Shown here: piece by piece, positions 51,910 to 62,443 of the stretch
How the letters are laid out: each line of letters begins with the position of its first letter
Position numbering within the stretch: position 1 is the stretch's first letter
Source of the DNA: CAXQUZ01 sp942491145
GTDB lineage: Bacteria > Myxococcota_A > UBA796 > UBA2385
Assembly (NCBI GenBank): GCA_942491145.1
Contig: CALOBC010000017.1
Span: forward strand, 868,001-932,000
Direction: 5' to 3'
DNA: 64,000 bases
Notes under the pieces: model-generated
Seen by the model: only the letters and a program-made list of their open reading frames with translations
The model's database searches: none
What the model was told of the DNA's origin: nothing
Program-made: the position numbers and the translations under genes

Positions 51910-54900
51910 ATGTCCCGCCGATTTTTGACCACCGCTGGCCTCGCTGCCGCTCTCTCCGGCTGTGGCACCAACTGGAGCGAACAAAAGGGGACCGAGGTGG
52001 ACGCGGACGGGGACGGCTACAGCCCCGCTCAAGGCGACTGCTGGGATGTGAGCGGCGAAGTGGTCATCGATGGCGTGGCGACTGGCGTGGACGGCGCGAG
52101 TGTGCATCCCGGCGCCATCGATGCGCCCTATGACGGGCTGGACGCAGACTGTGCCGGTGATGACGACTTCGACGCGGACGGTGACGGCTATGTACCGCTC
52201 CAGTACTTGGCCTCCACCATCCTCAACAACCCATCATTCGACATCGGCGCGCGCCCCCAGGACGCCGACTGTGCCGACGTGGAGGATGACTACACCGGCA
52301 GCGAGGTCCACTTCCCCGCACCCGGTGCCACACTCCCGGACCCCGCGGATGTGTTTCCCGGCGCGCCAGTCGACACGTGGTACGACGGCATTGACGCCGA
52401 CTGCTTGGGGGGGGATGACTTCGACCAAGACGGAGATGGCTTTGCTTCGGCCGACCACGAACAGATCGACGGCAGCGTCGGTGCCGACTGCCAAGACGAA
52501 GACGCCAGCGTGAACCCCGACGCTGTCGAGGTGTGCGACGATCTGGACAACGACTGCGACACGTTGGTGGACGGCGACGACGGGGACTTCGATGTCACCA
52601 CACTGCGAGACTACTACACCGATGCCGACGCCGATGGCTTTGGTGATCCCGCCTCTCTGGAACAGAGCTGCTCGCCGGTGCCCGACACGGTCGACAATGG
52701 CGATGACTGCGACGATGGCAACCCCGGGGTCAACCCGGCGGCCGATGAGATCTGCGATCCCGACGATGTGGACGAGAACTGCAACGGGTTCGCCGACGAC
52801 ATTGACGAGACCACCGTCGACGCGGGCAAGACCACGCTGTACGCAGACACGGACAGCGACACCTATGGTGATCCCGGCGTGGCTGATCTGTTCTGTGATC
52901 CGGTCGATGGCTATGTGGAGAACAATGGGGACTGCGATGATGGCAACGGCGCCATCAACCCGGCGGCGGCCGAGGTCTGTGACGCCGCCGATGTCGACGA
53001 GAACTGTGACGGGGTGGCGGATGACGACGACGGCGGCGTCGACGTGAGCGGCTTCTCCACCTTCTACGCCGACACCGACGCCGATGGGTTTGGCGACCCC
53101 ACCACAACCCAAGACCAGTGCGACCCAGGTGGCGGCTTCATTGCCGACAACACCGACTGTGACGATGGAAACGGGTCGATCAATCCTGGCGCTACGGAAG
53201 TCTGTGACGCCGGCGACGTCGATGAAGACTGCGACGGTGCCGCCGACGATGCCGACCCGTCCCTCGATACCACAACTCAGGCCACCTACTATGTCGATGA
53301 CGACAGCGACGCGTATGGCGACAGCGCGGACGGTGGCACTGGATACTGCCTCGGGGACCAGCCCGCCGGCCTCGTCCTCAACGCCGATGACTGCGACGAC
53401 TCCGACCAGGATGTCAATCCCGGTGAGGCCGAGATCTGCGATGCCGACGACACGGATGAGGACTGCTCTGGCTTGGCGGACGACGACGATGCGGGGGTCG
53501 ATGTGTCGACCCAGGACCTCTACTACGCCGACTCCGACGGGGACTCGTTTGGTGACGAGACGGATGCGGGAGTGTTGTATTGCGACCCCCCCGCTTCGGT
53601 GGTGGCCGACAACACCGACTGCGATGACGGGGTGGCCGGCGTCAACCCGGGTGCCACCGAGATCTGCGATGCCGCCGGCGTCGACGAGAACTGCAACGGG
53701 CTCGCCGATGATGCCGACGGCACCCTCGATGTCGCCACGCAAGACGCCTTCTACGTCGACGATGACGGCGATGGATACGGGGATGCCACCGCCTCAGCTC
53801 AGCTCTACTGCGACGGCAACGAGCCCTCAGGCGTGGTGGCGGATGCCACCGACTGTGACGATGGGCTGGCGGCCATCAATCCCAGCGCCACTGAGATCTG
53901 TGATGGATCCGACACCGACGAAGACTGCGATGGGCTCGCGGATGACGCCGACCCTTCAGTCGACACGTCGACGCAGTCCACGTACTATGTGGATGGCGAC
54001 CTCGATGGGTTTGGCGACCTGTCCAACACAACACTGGCGTGCGACCCGGACTCAGGCGTGGTCTCCGACAGCACCGACTGCGATGACACCGACGTGCTCG
54101 TCTATCCCGAGGCCGGCGAGACCTGCAATGATGGTGTCGACACGGACTGTGATGGCAGTGGGACGACCGAGACCGTGGGGGCCAGCACCACCAGCGTGTG
54201 TTCCCTCGAACCGGGGGTGATGGCTGATGAAGCCGCGCTCATTCTCCAGACGGGCTCGGCCATCTTGGGCACCGGCGAAGCGCTGGCTGCCAGTGACCTC
54301 GACGGCTCCGGCGATGGTGTCCAGGAGCTGGTCTTCGGCTCACCGGGTTCGACCTACCTCTCGTCCACCGACGTGGGCTCGGTGTGGGTGTTGCCCACGA
54401 TGGACGGGGATCCGGTGTCCGCTGGCACCACTCTCACGGTGTCGACGAGCAATGCAGTGCGGTTCCGTGGGGGCAGCACAAACGAGTGGGCTGGCGCGTC
54501 CTTGGCTGTTGGCAACATCAACAACGATGCGTATGTGGACCTCATCGTCGGGGCTCCTGGCTATGGCCGCAACACTGGCGGCAACAACCCCACGGGCGCC
54601 ATCTTCGGCATCCTTGGGCCCATCGGCGCAACACCGGGCTTGACTGCGCTCTCCGCGGCTGCCGACTTCATCGGCAACGGGAAGAGCAACGGGTCCTTCC
54701 TCGGTGCAGATGTATTCATCGGCGGTGATGCCGATGGCGACGGGATCTCCGGCGACATCCTGATCAGCAACCCCGCCTGTGGCGCGGCATTCTACGGGTC
54801 CGACACCAGCACCGGCACGGGCAAGGTCTACTTGCTCGCGGCCGGCGGGTCGCCCATACCCACCGACATCACCCACAGCGGCTCCAGCAATGTGGACGCC

Positions 54901-55599
54901 TACTGGATCGGCAGCGCGTGTGGTGGCTGGTCCCTTGGCATGGGCGATCTCGATGGCACCGGCGTCGACAGCGTGGTGATGTCCGAGCCCACGGCGCCCT
55001 CCAGCCTGCCCCGGGGCCGGGTCTACATCGACAAGGTAGCCAACGGGAACACCCTCTTGAACGACGCCGACTTTGTCCGGGGCCCTGCTTTGAGTTCCCA
55101 CTTCGGGGATGCCCTCGCAGTGGGCGATCTCGACCAGGATGGCTACGAGGATGTCATCGCGAGCGCGACCTACAACGCTGTCGGGACAGGCGTCGTCTAC
55201 GTGCTATACGGCAATTCGGGCTGGTCTGATGGGGACGCCATCCACACAGTCGCTGGTGCGACGATCACGGCCGCCGCTTCGAACACTCGCTTCGGTGCGA
55301 GCCTGTCCCTCGCCGGAGACATGGACGACGACGGCAACCTCGACTTGGTCATCGGGGAGCCAGACGGCGCCACCGGCTCGGCCTGGCTGATGTACGGCCC
55401 CTTCACGGGCTCGATGACCGCCTCGGCATCGACGGGTGACCAGTGGACCAGCACCACGACAGACGCCGGGCGCGCTGTCTTGGGCGACGTGGACCTCAAC
55501 AACGACGGCTACAGCGAGTTTCTGGTCGGCGCTCCATCGGACTCCGCGGTTGTGGCCAACGGCGGCCGCACCTTCCTGTTCTCGGCGCTCGGCGACTGA
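51910..55599 (+). CDS. Giant lipoprotein with MopE-type repeats and FG-GAP propeller
   Basis: ATG 51910 has GGAG 6 bases upstream; MSRRFLTTAGLAAALSGCGT is a lipoprotein signal. The 1229 residues comprise: (a) N-terminal Ca2+-loop units with YDGLDADC and YDGIDADC (20-190); (b) about seven repeats of some 75 residues (265-740), each reading DCDDG-x3-NP-x2-E-(I/V)-CD, then DVDENCDG, ADD, a YY-x-D-x-D-x-D-x-(F/Y)-GD strand and a Cys; (c) seven FG-GAP blades (from about 780, e.g. DLDQDGYEDVIASA, DMDDDGNLDLVIGEPDG, NNDGYSEFLVGAPS). Such proteins are surface adhesins or copper/Ca2+ binding proteins (MopE-like); here the role is unknown. Confidence 0.88.
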   Translation: MSRRFLTTAGLAAALSGCGTNWSEQKGTEVDADGDGYSPAQGDCWDVSGEVVIDGVATGVDGASVHPGAIDAPYDGLDADCAGDDDFDADGDGYVPLQYLASTILNNPSFDIGARPQDADCADVEDDYTGSEVHFPAPGATLPDPADVFPGAPVDTWYDGIDADCLGGDDFDQDGDGFASADHEQIDGSVGADCQDEDASVNPDAVEVCDDLDNDCDTLVDGDDGDFDVTTLRDYYTDADADGFGDPASLEQSCSPVPDTVDNGDDCDDGNPGVNPAADEICDPDDVDENCNGFADDIDETTVDAGKTTLYADTDSDTYGDPGVADLFCDPVDGYVENNGDCDDGNGAINPAAAEVCDAADVDENCDGVADDDDGGVDVSGFSTFYADTDADGFGDPTTTQDQCDPGGGFIADNTDCDDGNGSINPGATEVCDAGDVDEDCDGAADDADPSLDTTTQATYYVDDDSDAYGDSADGGTGYCLGDQPAGLVLNADDCDDSDQDVNPGEAEICDADDTDEDCSGLADDDDAGVDVSTQDLYYADSDGDSFGDETDAGVLYCDPPASVVADNTDCDDGVAGVNPGATEICDAAGVDENCNGLADDADGTLDVATQDAFYVDDDGDGYGDATASAQLYCDGNEPSGVVADATDCDDGLAAINPSATEICDGSDTDEDCDGLADDADPSVDTSTQSTYYVDGDLDGFGDLSNTTLACDPDSGVVSDSTDCDDTDVLVYPEAGETCNDGVDTDCDGSGTTETVGASTTSVCSLEPGVMADEAALILQTGSAILGTGEALAASDLDGSGDGVQELVFGSPGSTYLSSTDVGSVWVLPTMDGDPVSAGTTLTVSTSNAVRFRGGSTNEWAGASLAVGNINNDAYVDLIVGAPGYGRNTGGNNPTGAIFGILGPIGATPGLTALSAAADFIGNGKSNGSFLGADVFIGGDADGDGISGDILISNPACGAAFYGSDTSTGTGKVYLLAAGGSPIPTDITHSGSSNVDAYWIGSACGGWSLGMGDLDGTGVDSVVMSEPTAPSSLPRGRVYIDKVANGNTLLNDADFVRGPALSSHFGDALAVGDLDQDGYEDVIASATYNAVGTGVVYVLYGNSGWSDGDAIHTVAGATITAAASNTRFGASLSLAGDMDDDGNLDLVIGEPDGATGSAWLMYGPFTGSMTASASTGDQWTSTTTDAGRAVLGDVDLNNDGYSEFLVGAPSDSAVVANGGRTFLFSALGD
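52700..54080 (+). repeat. Tandem repeats of about 75 codons in the MopE-type lipoprotein
   Basis: About seven units of 210-235 bases, aligned on the codons for DCDDG and for NPxAxExCD. Conserved are two or three Cys and the DxDxDG-type loops; DNA identity between units is patchy. The units code for Ca2+-binding loops stabilised by disulphides. Confidence 0.8.
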
Positions 55600-55687
55600 G
55601 CCCGGTCAAAGCCCCGCTCACCCGACCGCCGCGATGGGCGCGGCACGTCGGATTCGGGCTGTCAACCGGCATTCTCGGCGCGGTCCC

Positions 55688-55717
55688 TTGCCTGTTCTCC
55701 GGGCCTGGGGCTACGCT
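55688..55717 (+). promoter_or_regulatory. Predicted promoter of the 2227-residue lipoprotein gene
   Basis: TTGCCT (55688-55693), an 18-base spacer and TACGCT (55712-55717), matching the layout in front of the 51910 gene. It is about 43 bases before the ATG. Confidence 0.45.
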
Positions 55718-55759
55718 GTGCCCGCTGTCGATCTTGCCGTCGGCATTGAGGAGACGTCC

Positions 55760-58700
55760 ATGCCCCGCCCCATACTCCCTGCGTTCGGACTCTTGGCGTT
55801 GCTCGCCGGTTGTGGCACCAAGTGGTCCGGCATCGATGTGGATGGCGACGGCTACTCCGCGGCGGACGGCGACTGCTGGGAAGGCACCGACGGGCCGATT
55901 CCGGGCATCTCTGGCAGCGACATCTACCCGGGGGCCCCCGACTCTTGGTACGACGGCGTGGATGCCGACTGCAGCGGCAATGACGACTATGACGCCGATG
56001 GCGACGGATTTGTGCCCGAGAAATTTCTCGGCCTGGACACCCTCGGCATCGTCGAGAGCACCGGCGGGCTGCACAAGGGCATCGACTGCTGGGATGCGCC
56101 TGACGACGTGGTCTTGGGCGACGGCACGGTCGACAATGACTACGTTGAGGCTTGGCGGGCGGACGGAGACAATGCCGACTGGGTGGCCGACAACGGCGGC
56201 GACAGCGCGATGCCCTTCGTCGTGGTTGCAGGCCCGTACGCATCCGGAGGGGCCAGCTTTGTGCAGCCCCTCCCCAGCCAGGTCAACCCCGACGCCGCCG
56301 AAGACCTGCTGTACGACGACGTGGACCAGAACTGTGACGGCGAGGGTGAGTTCGACCAAGACGGCGATGGCCAGGACGCGATGGTCCAGCCCCGTCGGTC
56401 CGGCGAGATCGGCTACGACTGCGTCGACGGCTCCGATCTGGAAGACTTTGATGCGGACAACCTCGCAGGGCTGGCCCCGGCCGACATCTTTGGTGCCGCC
56501 GACCCCGCCGATGCGGCGGACGATGTCTGGTACGACGGGGTGGACCAAGACTGCGATCTGGCCGATGACTGCGACCAGGACGGCGACTCCTACTTGCGGG
56601 TGCCGGCGCCTGGCACGGTCAACGACCCCTTCGGTGGCGCCTACGACTACCCCACGATGCTCGATGTCTGCGGGGTGGACGACAGCTACAACCAAGACTG
56701 CAAGGACGTCGACGCGAGCGTGGCGCCCGACCCCTCCATCGCCGAGATCTTCTACAACTACACCGATGACAACTGCATCATCGCGCCGGGAGACCTCGAC
56801 GGGGACAAAGACGGTGATGGGCACTGGGACGCCGGCTACGATCCCGAGCTTGCCGACTCCACGGTGGCTGACTCTGTTGACGGTCAGCCCATTGACGACT
56901 GCTTCGACGACCCTGACAACCGCCCTGTCGAGATGTTCACCGCGCCGGTGTTCAAGTTTGATGCAGCGATGGCCGACCTCACGGATCCGACCTCCCTCGT
57001 TGCGGCCTACGATGCCGACGGGGACGGCAACACCGACGAGGTCGCGGCTGCCAATGTCTATCCGGGCGCATTCGACCGGCCGTACGACGGGGTCGATCAG
57101 GACTGTGCGGGAGACGTCTCCACCGACCACGACTGGGACGGCGACGGCTACAGCGGGCTGTACCAGTTCGAGAACCCTGGCACCGGCTGGAGTGCCCGCG
57201 GCGAAGACTGCATGGACTGCTCCGATGACTGTGGGGGCGCCGAGCTGAGCGAAGAGCTCGCGGCGGTCTGTGCGGATGTCTGTGACAACGACGCCTACAC
57301 CGGTGCCGACCCCCAGCTCACCAACGCAGGCGGCCTGCCCAGCACCAGTGTGAACCCCGGTCGCACGGCCGAGACTTGGTACGACGGCACCGACGAAGAC
57401 TGCAGCCGCACCAGCGACTTTGACGCGGACGGGGACTCCTACGGCGACCGTGCCTACGAAGGTGATCCTGGCATTCCCGATGACGACCCTTGGGAGATCA
57501 TCGACGAGGGGCGGCCGGGCTACTACGCCGGTGGCTTGCGGGGAGGCGGCGACTGCAACGACGCCGATGAACAGTTTGGCCCCCACGTGACGGGCGAAGC
57601 CAACGAAGACTGGTACGACGGTCTCGACCACAATTGCGATGACAAGGACGACTACGACGCAGACGAGGATGGAGACCGGGACCGCAGCTATGCGGCTGCC
57701 GCCACCTACCAAGACTCTGCTCGCACCATCGTCGCGGTCGCCTCGGGTGCGACCACCAACACCGACTGTGTGGACAACCCAACGGCGACCAACGCAACAC
57801 TCTACCACGGCGGCTCGACATCCGAGGTCTGGTACGACGGCTTCGACTATGACTGCCAAGACAATGACGACTACGACGCTGATGCCGACGGTCAGCGCGC
57901 TGATGAGTACGCCGCCGCCGCAACCTATCACGCAAGCGTTGTGGTGATTTCATCGGGTGCAAACGCCAACACGGACTGTGTCGACGATCTGCTCGAAGCG
58001 ACGGACGCCGCAAGCTATGGCCTGGGCTTCACCGACACTTGGTACGACGGCAAGGACTACGACTGCGCCGGCAACGATGACTATGACCGTGATGCTGATG
58101 GTGACCGCAACGACGGCTACACCGCGGCCCAGACCATCCAGGGCGCTGAGACCGTGGTCACCTCCTCGGCCAACCCCAACACGGACTGTGTCGACACCGA
58201 CACGGACTACTACGGTGGTGCCCCCGACGCGTGGTACGATGGCGAAGACTTCGACTGCCAGGAAGATGACGACTACGACGCCGATGTCGATGGTCACCGG
58301 TCCGATGACTATGGCTTGTCGGCCACCGTCCAGGGCTCCACGGTGGTGGTGGCTGCGAGCGCGGCACTGGCCGACGACTGCGTGGACGACCCCACTGTGT
58401 CGGACTCCACCAGCTACTACACCGGCGCGACGGACGCTTGGTACGACGGCAAGGACTACGACTGTGGCGGCGATGACGACTATGACGCCGATGCCGACTC
58501 GTACCGGTCCGATGCCTACACCGCTGCCGCCACCGTGCAAGCCAGCACCACAGTGGTGGGGGCGTTGGACAACCCCAACACCGACTGCATCGACGATCCC
58601 GCAACAGTGACCAATGCGTCCAGCTACAACCCGGGCGCCACCGAGGTCTGGTACGACGGTGAAGACTGGGACTGCGCGGTCGACGACGACTTTGACGCCG

Positions 58701-61700
58701 ACGCGGATGGCTTCCGCTCGGAGGACGAGACCGCCGCCGCAACCTATCAGGGGGCCGACATCGTGGTTGCGTTGTCTGCCGCCCCCAGCACGGACTGCGT
58801 GGATGACCCCACGGAAGACGGCCAAGCCGAGTTCTACTATCCGGGCGCGACCGACGCTTGGTACGACGGAAAGGACTTCGACTGCGCCGGCAATGATGAC
58901 TTCGACAAGGATGCCGACGGCTACCGCTCCGATGCCTACGCGGCGGCGGCAACAGTGCAGGGGGCCACGACGGTCGTGAGCTCCTCGGCCAACCCCAACA
59001 CCGACTGTGTGGACACGAGCACGGCCTACAACCCGGGCCAGTCCGACACTTGGTACGATGGCTTGGACCACGACTGTGCTGAGAACGATGACTACGACCA
59101 GGATGTCGACGGGTATCGGTCTGACGCCTATGCTTCGGCGCCGACCACCCAGGACGGCAGCGTCGTGGTCTCGTCGGGAGCCAGCCCCAACACCGACTGT
59201 GTGGACACGAGTGTCGCCTACAACCCCGGTGCAACCGACACTTGGTACGACGGGCTGGACCACGACTGCCAGGAAGACGACGACTACGACAAAGACGTCG
59301 ACGGCTTCCGGACCGACGCGCTGACGGCCACTGCCACCACCCAAGATGGGGTGGTGGTGGTTGCATTGGGCGCGGCGGACTCGACCGACTGTGTCGACGA
59401 TGACGCTGACTACAACCCGGATGCCACCGAAGAGTGGTACGACGGCGCCGACTGGGACTGTGCTGAGGATGACGACTATGACGCCGATGGCGACGGTCAG
59501 CGCTCCGACCAATTCTCGGCGGCAGCGACGGTCCAGGGCAGTGTCACCATCATCGCGTCGACGGCTGCGGCCAACACGGACTGCGTGGACGATCCCGACG
59601 ATGACGTGGACGCGGCCGACTACTACCTCGGTGCCTCGGACGCTTGGTACGACGGCCTCGACACCGACTGCGCCGACAACGATGACTACGACCAAGATGG
59701 CGATGGCCAGAGGTCTTCAGACTACGCGGCAGCGGCCACGGTTCAGGGGCCGGTGACCACGGTGGCCAGCTCCGCTGCGGCCAACACCGACTGTGTCGAC
59801 ACGTCCACGGCCTACTACGATGGGGCCCCCGACACCTGGTATGACGGCCTGGACCACGACTGCGCGGGCAATGACGACTACGACCAGGACGGTGATGGCC
59901 AGCGCAGCGACGCCTATGCTGCCGCCGCAACTCTGCAGGGGGCCACGACGGTCGTTGCGCTGGGCGCCAATGCCAACACCGACTGTGTGGACTCCTCCTC
60001 CGCCTATGCCCTGGGTGCCAGCGACACATGGTACGATGGCCTTGACCACGACTGTCTCGAGAACGACGACTACGACCAAGATGGCGATGGACAGCGCAGT
60101 GACGACTACGCTGCTGCTGCCACTCGCCAAGCGCTCACAGTTGTTGTGGCGTCGTCTGCCGCAGCGAACACCGACTGCGTCGACACTTCCACGCTCTATA
60201 GCCAGGGTGCCAGCGACACTTGGTACGACGGGCTGGACCACGACTGCAACGGCGATGATGACTACGACCGGGATGCCGATGGCGACCGGAGCAGTGCGTA
60301 CTCCGCTGCCGCCACCGTCCAGGGTGCAACCACAGTGGTCGCGGCCGGCGCTGCGCCCAACTTGGACTGCGTCGACACCGACGCGGCCTACAACACGGTG
60401 GGCGCCAGCGACACGTGGTACGACGGGCTCGACCACGACTGTGCCGGCAACGACGACTTCGACCAAGACGCCGATGGGCACCGCAGCGACGCGTATGCTG
60501 CTGCCGCCACCACCCAGAGCGGGTCAACCGTCGTGGCTTTGGGGGCGAACCCCAACGACGACTGCGTGGACACCGACACCGCCTACTACACGGGTGCATC
60601 CGACGCTTGGTACGACGGCGAGGACCATGACTGCGCGGGCAATGACGACTACGATCAGGACGTGGATGGTCAGCGCACCACCGCGGTGACGGCCACGGCC
60701 ACCGTCCAGGGTGCCACAGTTGTAGTGGCACTTGCCGCTGCCTCCAGCACCGACTGTGTCGACACGGACACCGACTACTACCTCGGGGCCAGCGACACCT
60801 GGTACGACGGCTTCGACCACGACTGTGTCGGGGACGACGACTACGACCAGGACGGCGACAACGACCGCAATGACGGCTATGCCGCGCTCGCGACGCTCCA
60901 GGGTTCCACAACGGTGGTGGCCGCCGGCGCCAACCCCAACTCGGACTGTGTGGACACCAACACGGCCTACGCCAGCACCGCGGCGGATGTCTGGTACGAC
61001 GGCCTCGACCACGACTGTGCGGGTGACGACGACTATGACCAAGATGGCGACGGTGAGCGCAGCGACGCCTACGGAGCGCTCGCCACCACCCAAGATGGGT
61101 CCACAGTGGTGGCCGCCGGAGCCAACCCCAACACCGACTGTGTGGACACTTCGGCGTCCTACTACACGGGGGCGACCGAGGTCTGGTACGACGGGTTCGA
61201 CTACGATTGTGCCGGCGACGACGACTATGACGTCGATGCCGACGGCTACCGGTCCGAAGACTATGCGGCGGCCGCGACGGTGCAAGACGCCGTCACTGTG
61301 GTTGGCCTCGCCGACAACCCGAACACAGACTGTGTGGACGACACGGTCGAGGACGTCGACGCCGCCAGCTACAACCCCGTCGCCACCGACACTTGGTATG
61401 ACGGGGCGGACTGGGACTGTGCGGAAGACGATGACTTCGACGCGGACGGCGACGGCGAGCGCAGCGATGCGTATGCGGCCACTGCGACGGTCCAAGGCGC
61501 GACCACAGTGGTGGCGAGTGGCTTCGCCCCGAACGTCGACTGTGACGATGACGACGGGACCATCCTCACCACCGCCACTGAGATCTGGTACGACGGCACC
61601 GATCAGGACTGCGACGGCCTGAGCGACTACGACGCTGACCTCGACGGCCTCGATCGCGATCCTGAAGGCACGGACTGTGATGACGCCGACGCCGGCGTTC

Positions 61701-62443
61701 TCGGGCCGCTCACTTGGTACGCAGACTCCGACACCGACACCTACGGCGACCCGCTCACCACCACTGACGACTGCACGATGCCCGTTGGCTACGTTGCCGA
61801 CAACACCGACTGCGACGACGGTGACATCGCCATCAACCCGGCGGGCTCCGAAGCCCTCAACGGCGTGGATGATGACTGCAACGGCTACCGCGACGACGAC
61901 GGCGTCATCACAGCCGGCGACGAGTACATCCTGATCACCGAGTTCATCGCCAATCCCACCGGCCTCGACACGGCCTACGAGTGGGTGGAGTTGTACAACC
62001 CCAATGCCTTCGACATCGTGATGGAGCCGGACCTCTGGACGATTGGTCGCACCACGTCGTCGAGCTACACGTTCACTGGGCCGATCTCCATCGCCTCCGG
62101 TGACCATGTGGTGGTGGGCCGCAACACATCGCAGGCGGCGTCTGTGGGCGTCACCCTCGTGGAGGCCTACGGGAGTGGGCTGCTGATCCCCCAGGCGGGC
62201 ACACAAGACATCTACATCGAGTACGACGACCCCACCGCGCTCACGACCGTCGAAGTGGACGTGGTCGACTACGAGATGGACGGCACCTGGTCGACAATCT
62301 ATGCCGAGGGCTACTCCGTGGAGCTCGACCGCGTCGGCGCGGCATACCCGAACGACAACAACGACGTCTCCAACTGGTGCCAAGCCACGACCCAGTGGGC
62401 CACCGGCGACTATGGCACCCCTGGCGATCCCAACGGTTGCTGA
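55760..62443 (+). CDS. Giant repeat lipoprotein with C-terminal lamin-tail-like domain
   Basis: ATG 55760 has GAGGAG 6 bases upstream; the signal ends in the lipobox LLAGCGTK. The 2227 residues start with irregular Ca2+-loop units (DGDGYSAADGDC, DQDGDGQDAM), then about 20 tandem units of 64-70 residues between 57611 and 61585, each reading WYDGLDHDC, a D-x-D-x-D-G loop such as DYDQDGDGQRSD, an Ala-rich linker (AAAATVQG), a VVA strand and NTDCVDT. Each unit carries two Cys. The end (from about 2055) is a lamin-tail-like domain: ILITEFIANPTG, EWVELYNPN and VSNWCQAT. It replaces the FG-GAP propeller of the neighbouring gene. Probably a long surface fibre. Confidence 0.9.
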   Translation: MPRPILPAFGLLALLAGCGTKWSGIDVDGDGYSAADGDCWEGTDGPIPGISGSDIYPGAPDSWYDGVDADCSGNDDYDADGDGFVPEKFLGLDTLGIVESTGGLHKGIDCWDAPDDVVLGDGTVDNDYVEAWRADGDNADWVADNGGDSAMPFVVVAGPYASGGASFVQPLPSQVNPDAAEDLLYDDVDQNCDGEGEFDQDGDGQDAMVQPRRSGEIGYDCVDGSDLEDFDADNLAGLAPADIFGAADPADAADDVWYDGVDQDCDLADDCDQDGDSYLRVPAPGTVNDPFGGAYDYPTMLDVCGVDDSYNQDCKDVDASVAPDPSIAEIFYNYTDDNCIIAPGDLDGDKDGDGHWDAGYDPELADSTVADSVDGQPIDDCFDDPDNRPVEMFTAPVFKFDAAMADLTDPTSLVAAYDADGDGNTDEVAAANVYPGAFDRPYDGVDQDCAGDVSTDHDWDGDGYSGLYQFENPGTGWSARGEDCMDCSDDCGGAELSEELAAVCADVCDNDAYTGADPQLTNAGGLPSTSVNPGRTAETWYDGTDEDCSRTSDFDADGDSYGDRAYEGDPGIPDDDPWEIIDEGRPGYYAGGLRGGGDCNDADEQFGPHVTGEANEDWYDGLDHNCDDKDDYDADEDGDRDRSYAAAATYQDSARTIVAVASGATTNTDCVDNPTATNATLYHGGSTSEVWYDGFDYDCQDNDDYDADADGQRADEYAAAATYHASVVVISSGANANTDCVDDLLEATDAASYGLGFTDTWYDGKDYDCAGNDDYDRDADGDRNDGYTAAQTIQGAETVVTSSANPNTDCVDTDTDYYGGAPDAWYDGEDFDCQEDDDYDADVDGHRSDDYGLSATVQGSTVVVAASAALADDCVDDPTVSDSTSYYTGATDAWYDGKDYDCGGDDDYDADADSYRSDAYTAAATVQASTTVVGALDNPNTDCIDDPATVTNASSYNPGATEVWYDGEDWDCAVDDDFDADADGFRSEDETAAATYQGADIVVALSAAPSTDCVDDPTEDGQAEFYYPGATDAWYDGKDFDCAGNDDFDKDADGYRSDAYAAAATVQGATTVVSSSANPNTDCVDTSTAYNPGQSDTWYDGLDHDCAENDDYDQDVDGYRSDAYASAPTTQDGSVVVSSGASPNTDCVDTSVAYNPGATDTWYDGLDHDCQEDDDYDKDVDGFRTDALTATATTQDGVVVVALGAADSTDCVDDDADYNPDATEEWYDGADWDCAEDDDYDADGDGQRSDQFSAAATVQGSVTIIASTAAANTDCVDDPDDDVDAADYYLGASDAWYDGLDTDCADNDDYDQDGDGQRSSDYAAAATVQGPVTTVASSAAANTDCVDTSTAYYDGAPDTWYDGLDHDCAGNDDYDQDGDGQRSDAYAAAATLQGATTVVALGANANTDCVDSSSAYALGASDTWYDGLDHDCLENDDYDQDGDGQRSDDYAAAATRQALTVVVASSAAANTDCVDTSTLYSQGASDTWYDGLDHDCNGDDDYDRDADGDRSSAYSAAATVQGATTVVAAGAAPNLDCVDTDAAYNTVGASDTWYDGLDHDCAGNDDFDQDADGHRSDAYAAAATTQSGSTVVALGANPNDDCVDTDTAYYTGASDAWYDGEDHDCAGNDDYDQDVDGQRTTAVTATATVQGATVVVALAAASSTDCVDTDTDYYLGASDTWYDGFDHDCVGDDDYDQDGDNDRNDGYAALATLQGSTTVVAAGANPNSDCVDTNTAYASTAADVWYDGLDHDCAGDDDYDQDGDGERSDAYGALATTQDGSTVVAAGANPNTDCVDTSASYYTGATEVWYDGFDYDCAGDDDYDVDADGYRSEDYAAAATVQDAVTVVGLADNPNTDCVDDTVEDVDAASYNPVATDTWYDGADWDCAEDDDFDADGDGERSDAYAATATVQGATTVVASGFAPNVDCDDDDGTILTTATEIWYDGTDQDCDGLSDYDADLDGLDRDPEGTDCDDADAGVLGPLTWYADSDTDTYGDPLTTTDDCTMPVGYVADNTDCDDGDIAINPAGSEALNGVDDDCNGYRDDDGVITAGDEYILITEFIANPTGLDTAYEWVELYNPNAFDIVMEPDLWTIGRTTSSSYTFTGPISIASGDHVVVGRNTSQAASVGVTLVEAYGSGLLIPQAGTQDIYIEYDDPTALTTVEVDVVDYEMDGTWSTIYAEGYSVELDRVGAAYPNDNNDVSNWCQATTQWATGDYGTPGDPNGC
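57611..61585 (+). repeat. About 20 tandem repeats of 192-210 bases
   Basis: The units are aligned on the codons for WYDG and run from 57611 to 61585 (mean 199 bases). Most are 64 residues; a few have insertions of up to 6 residues near TDCVDxP. The central units (about 59.0-61.0 kb) are the most alike, a pattern expected from recent amplification by unequal crossing-over. Confidence 0.88.

Noticed and set aside
55496..57931. Long open frame on the minus strand (811 codons) opposite the giant lipoprotein; similar ones at 57950-59695 and 60524-62578
   Set aside because: Asp and other codons of the repeat read in antisense as Val/Ile-rich low-complexity sequence without stops; no ribosome sites or recognisable motifs.
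57611..61585. The tandem DNA repeat as a non-coding satellite or CRISPR
   Set aside because: The frame is open throughout and codon-phased; variation is mostly conservative at protein level.
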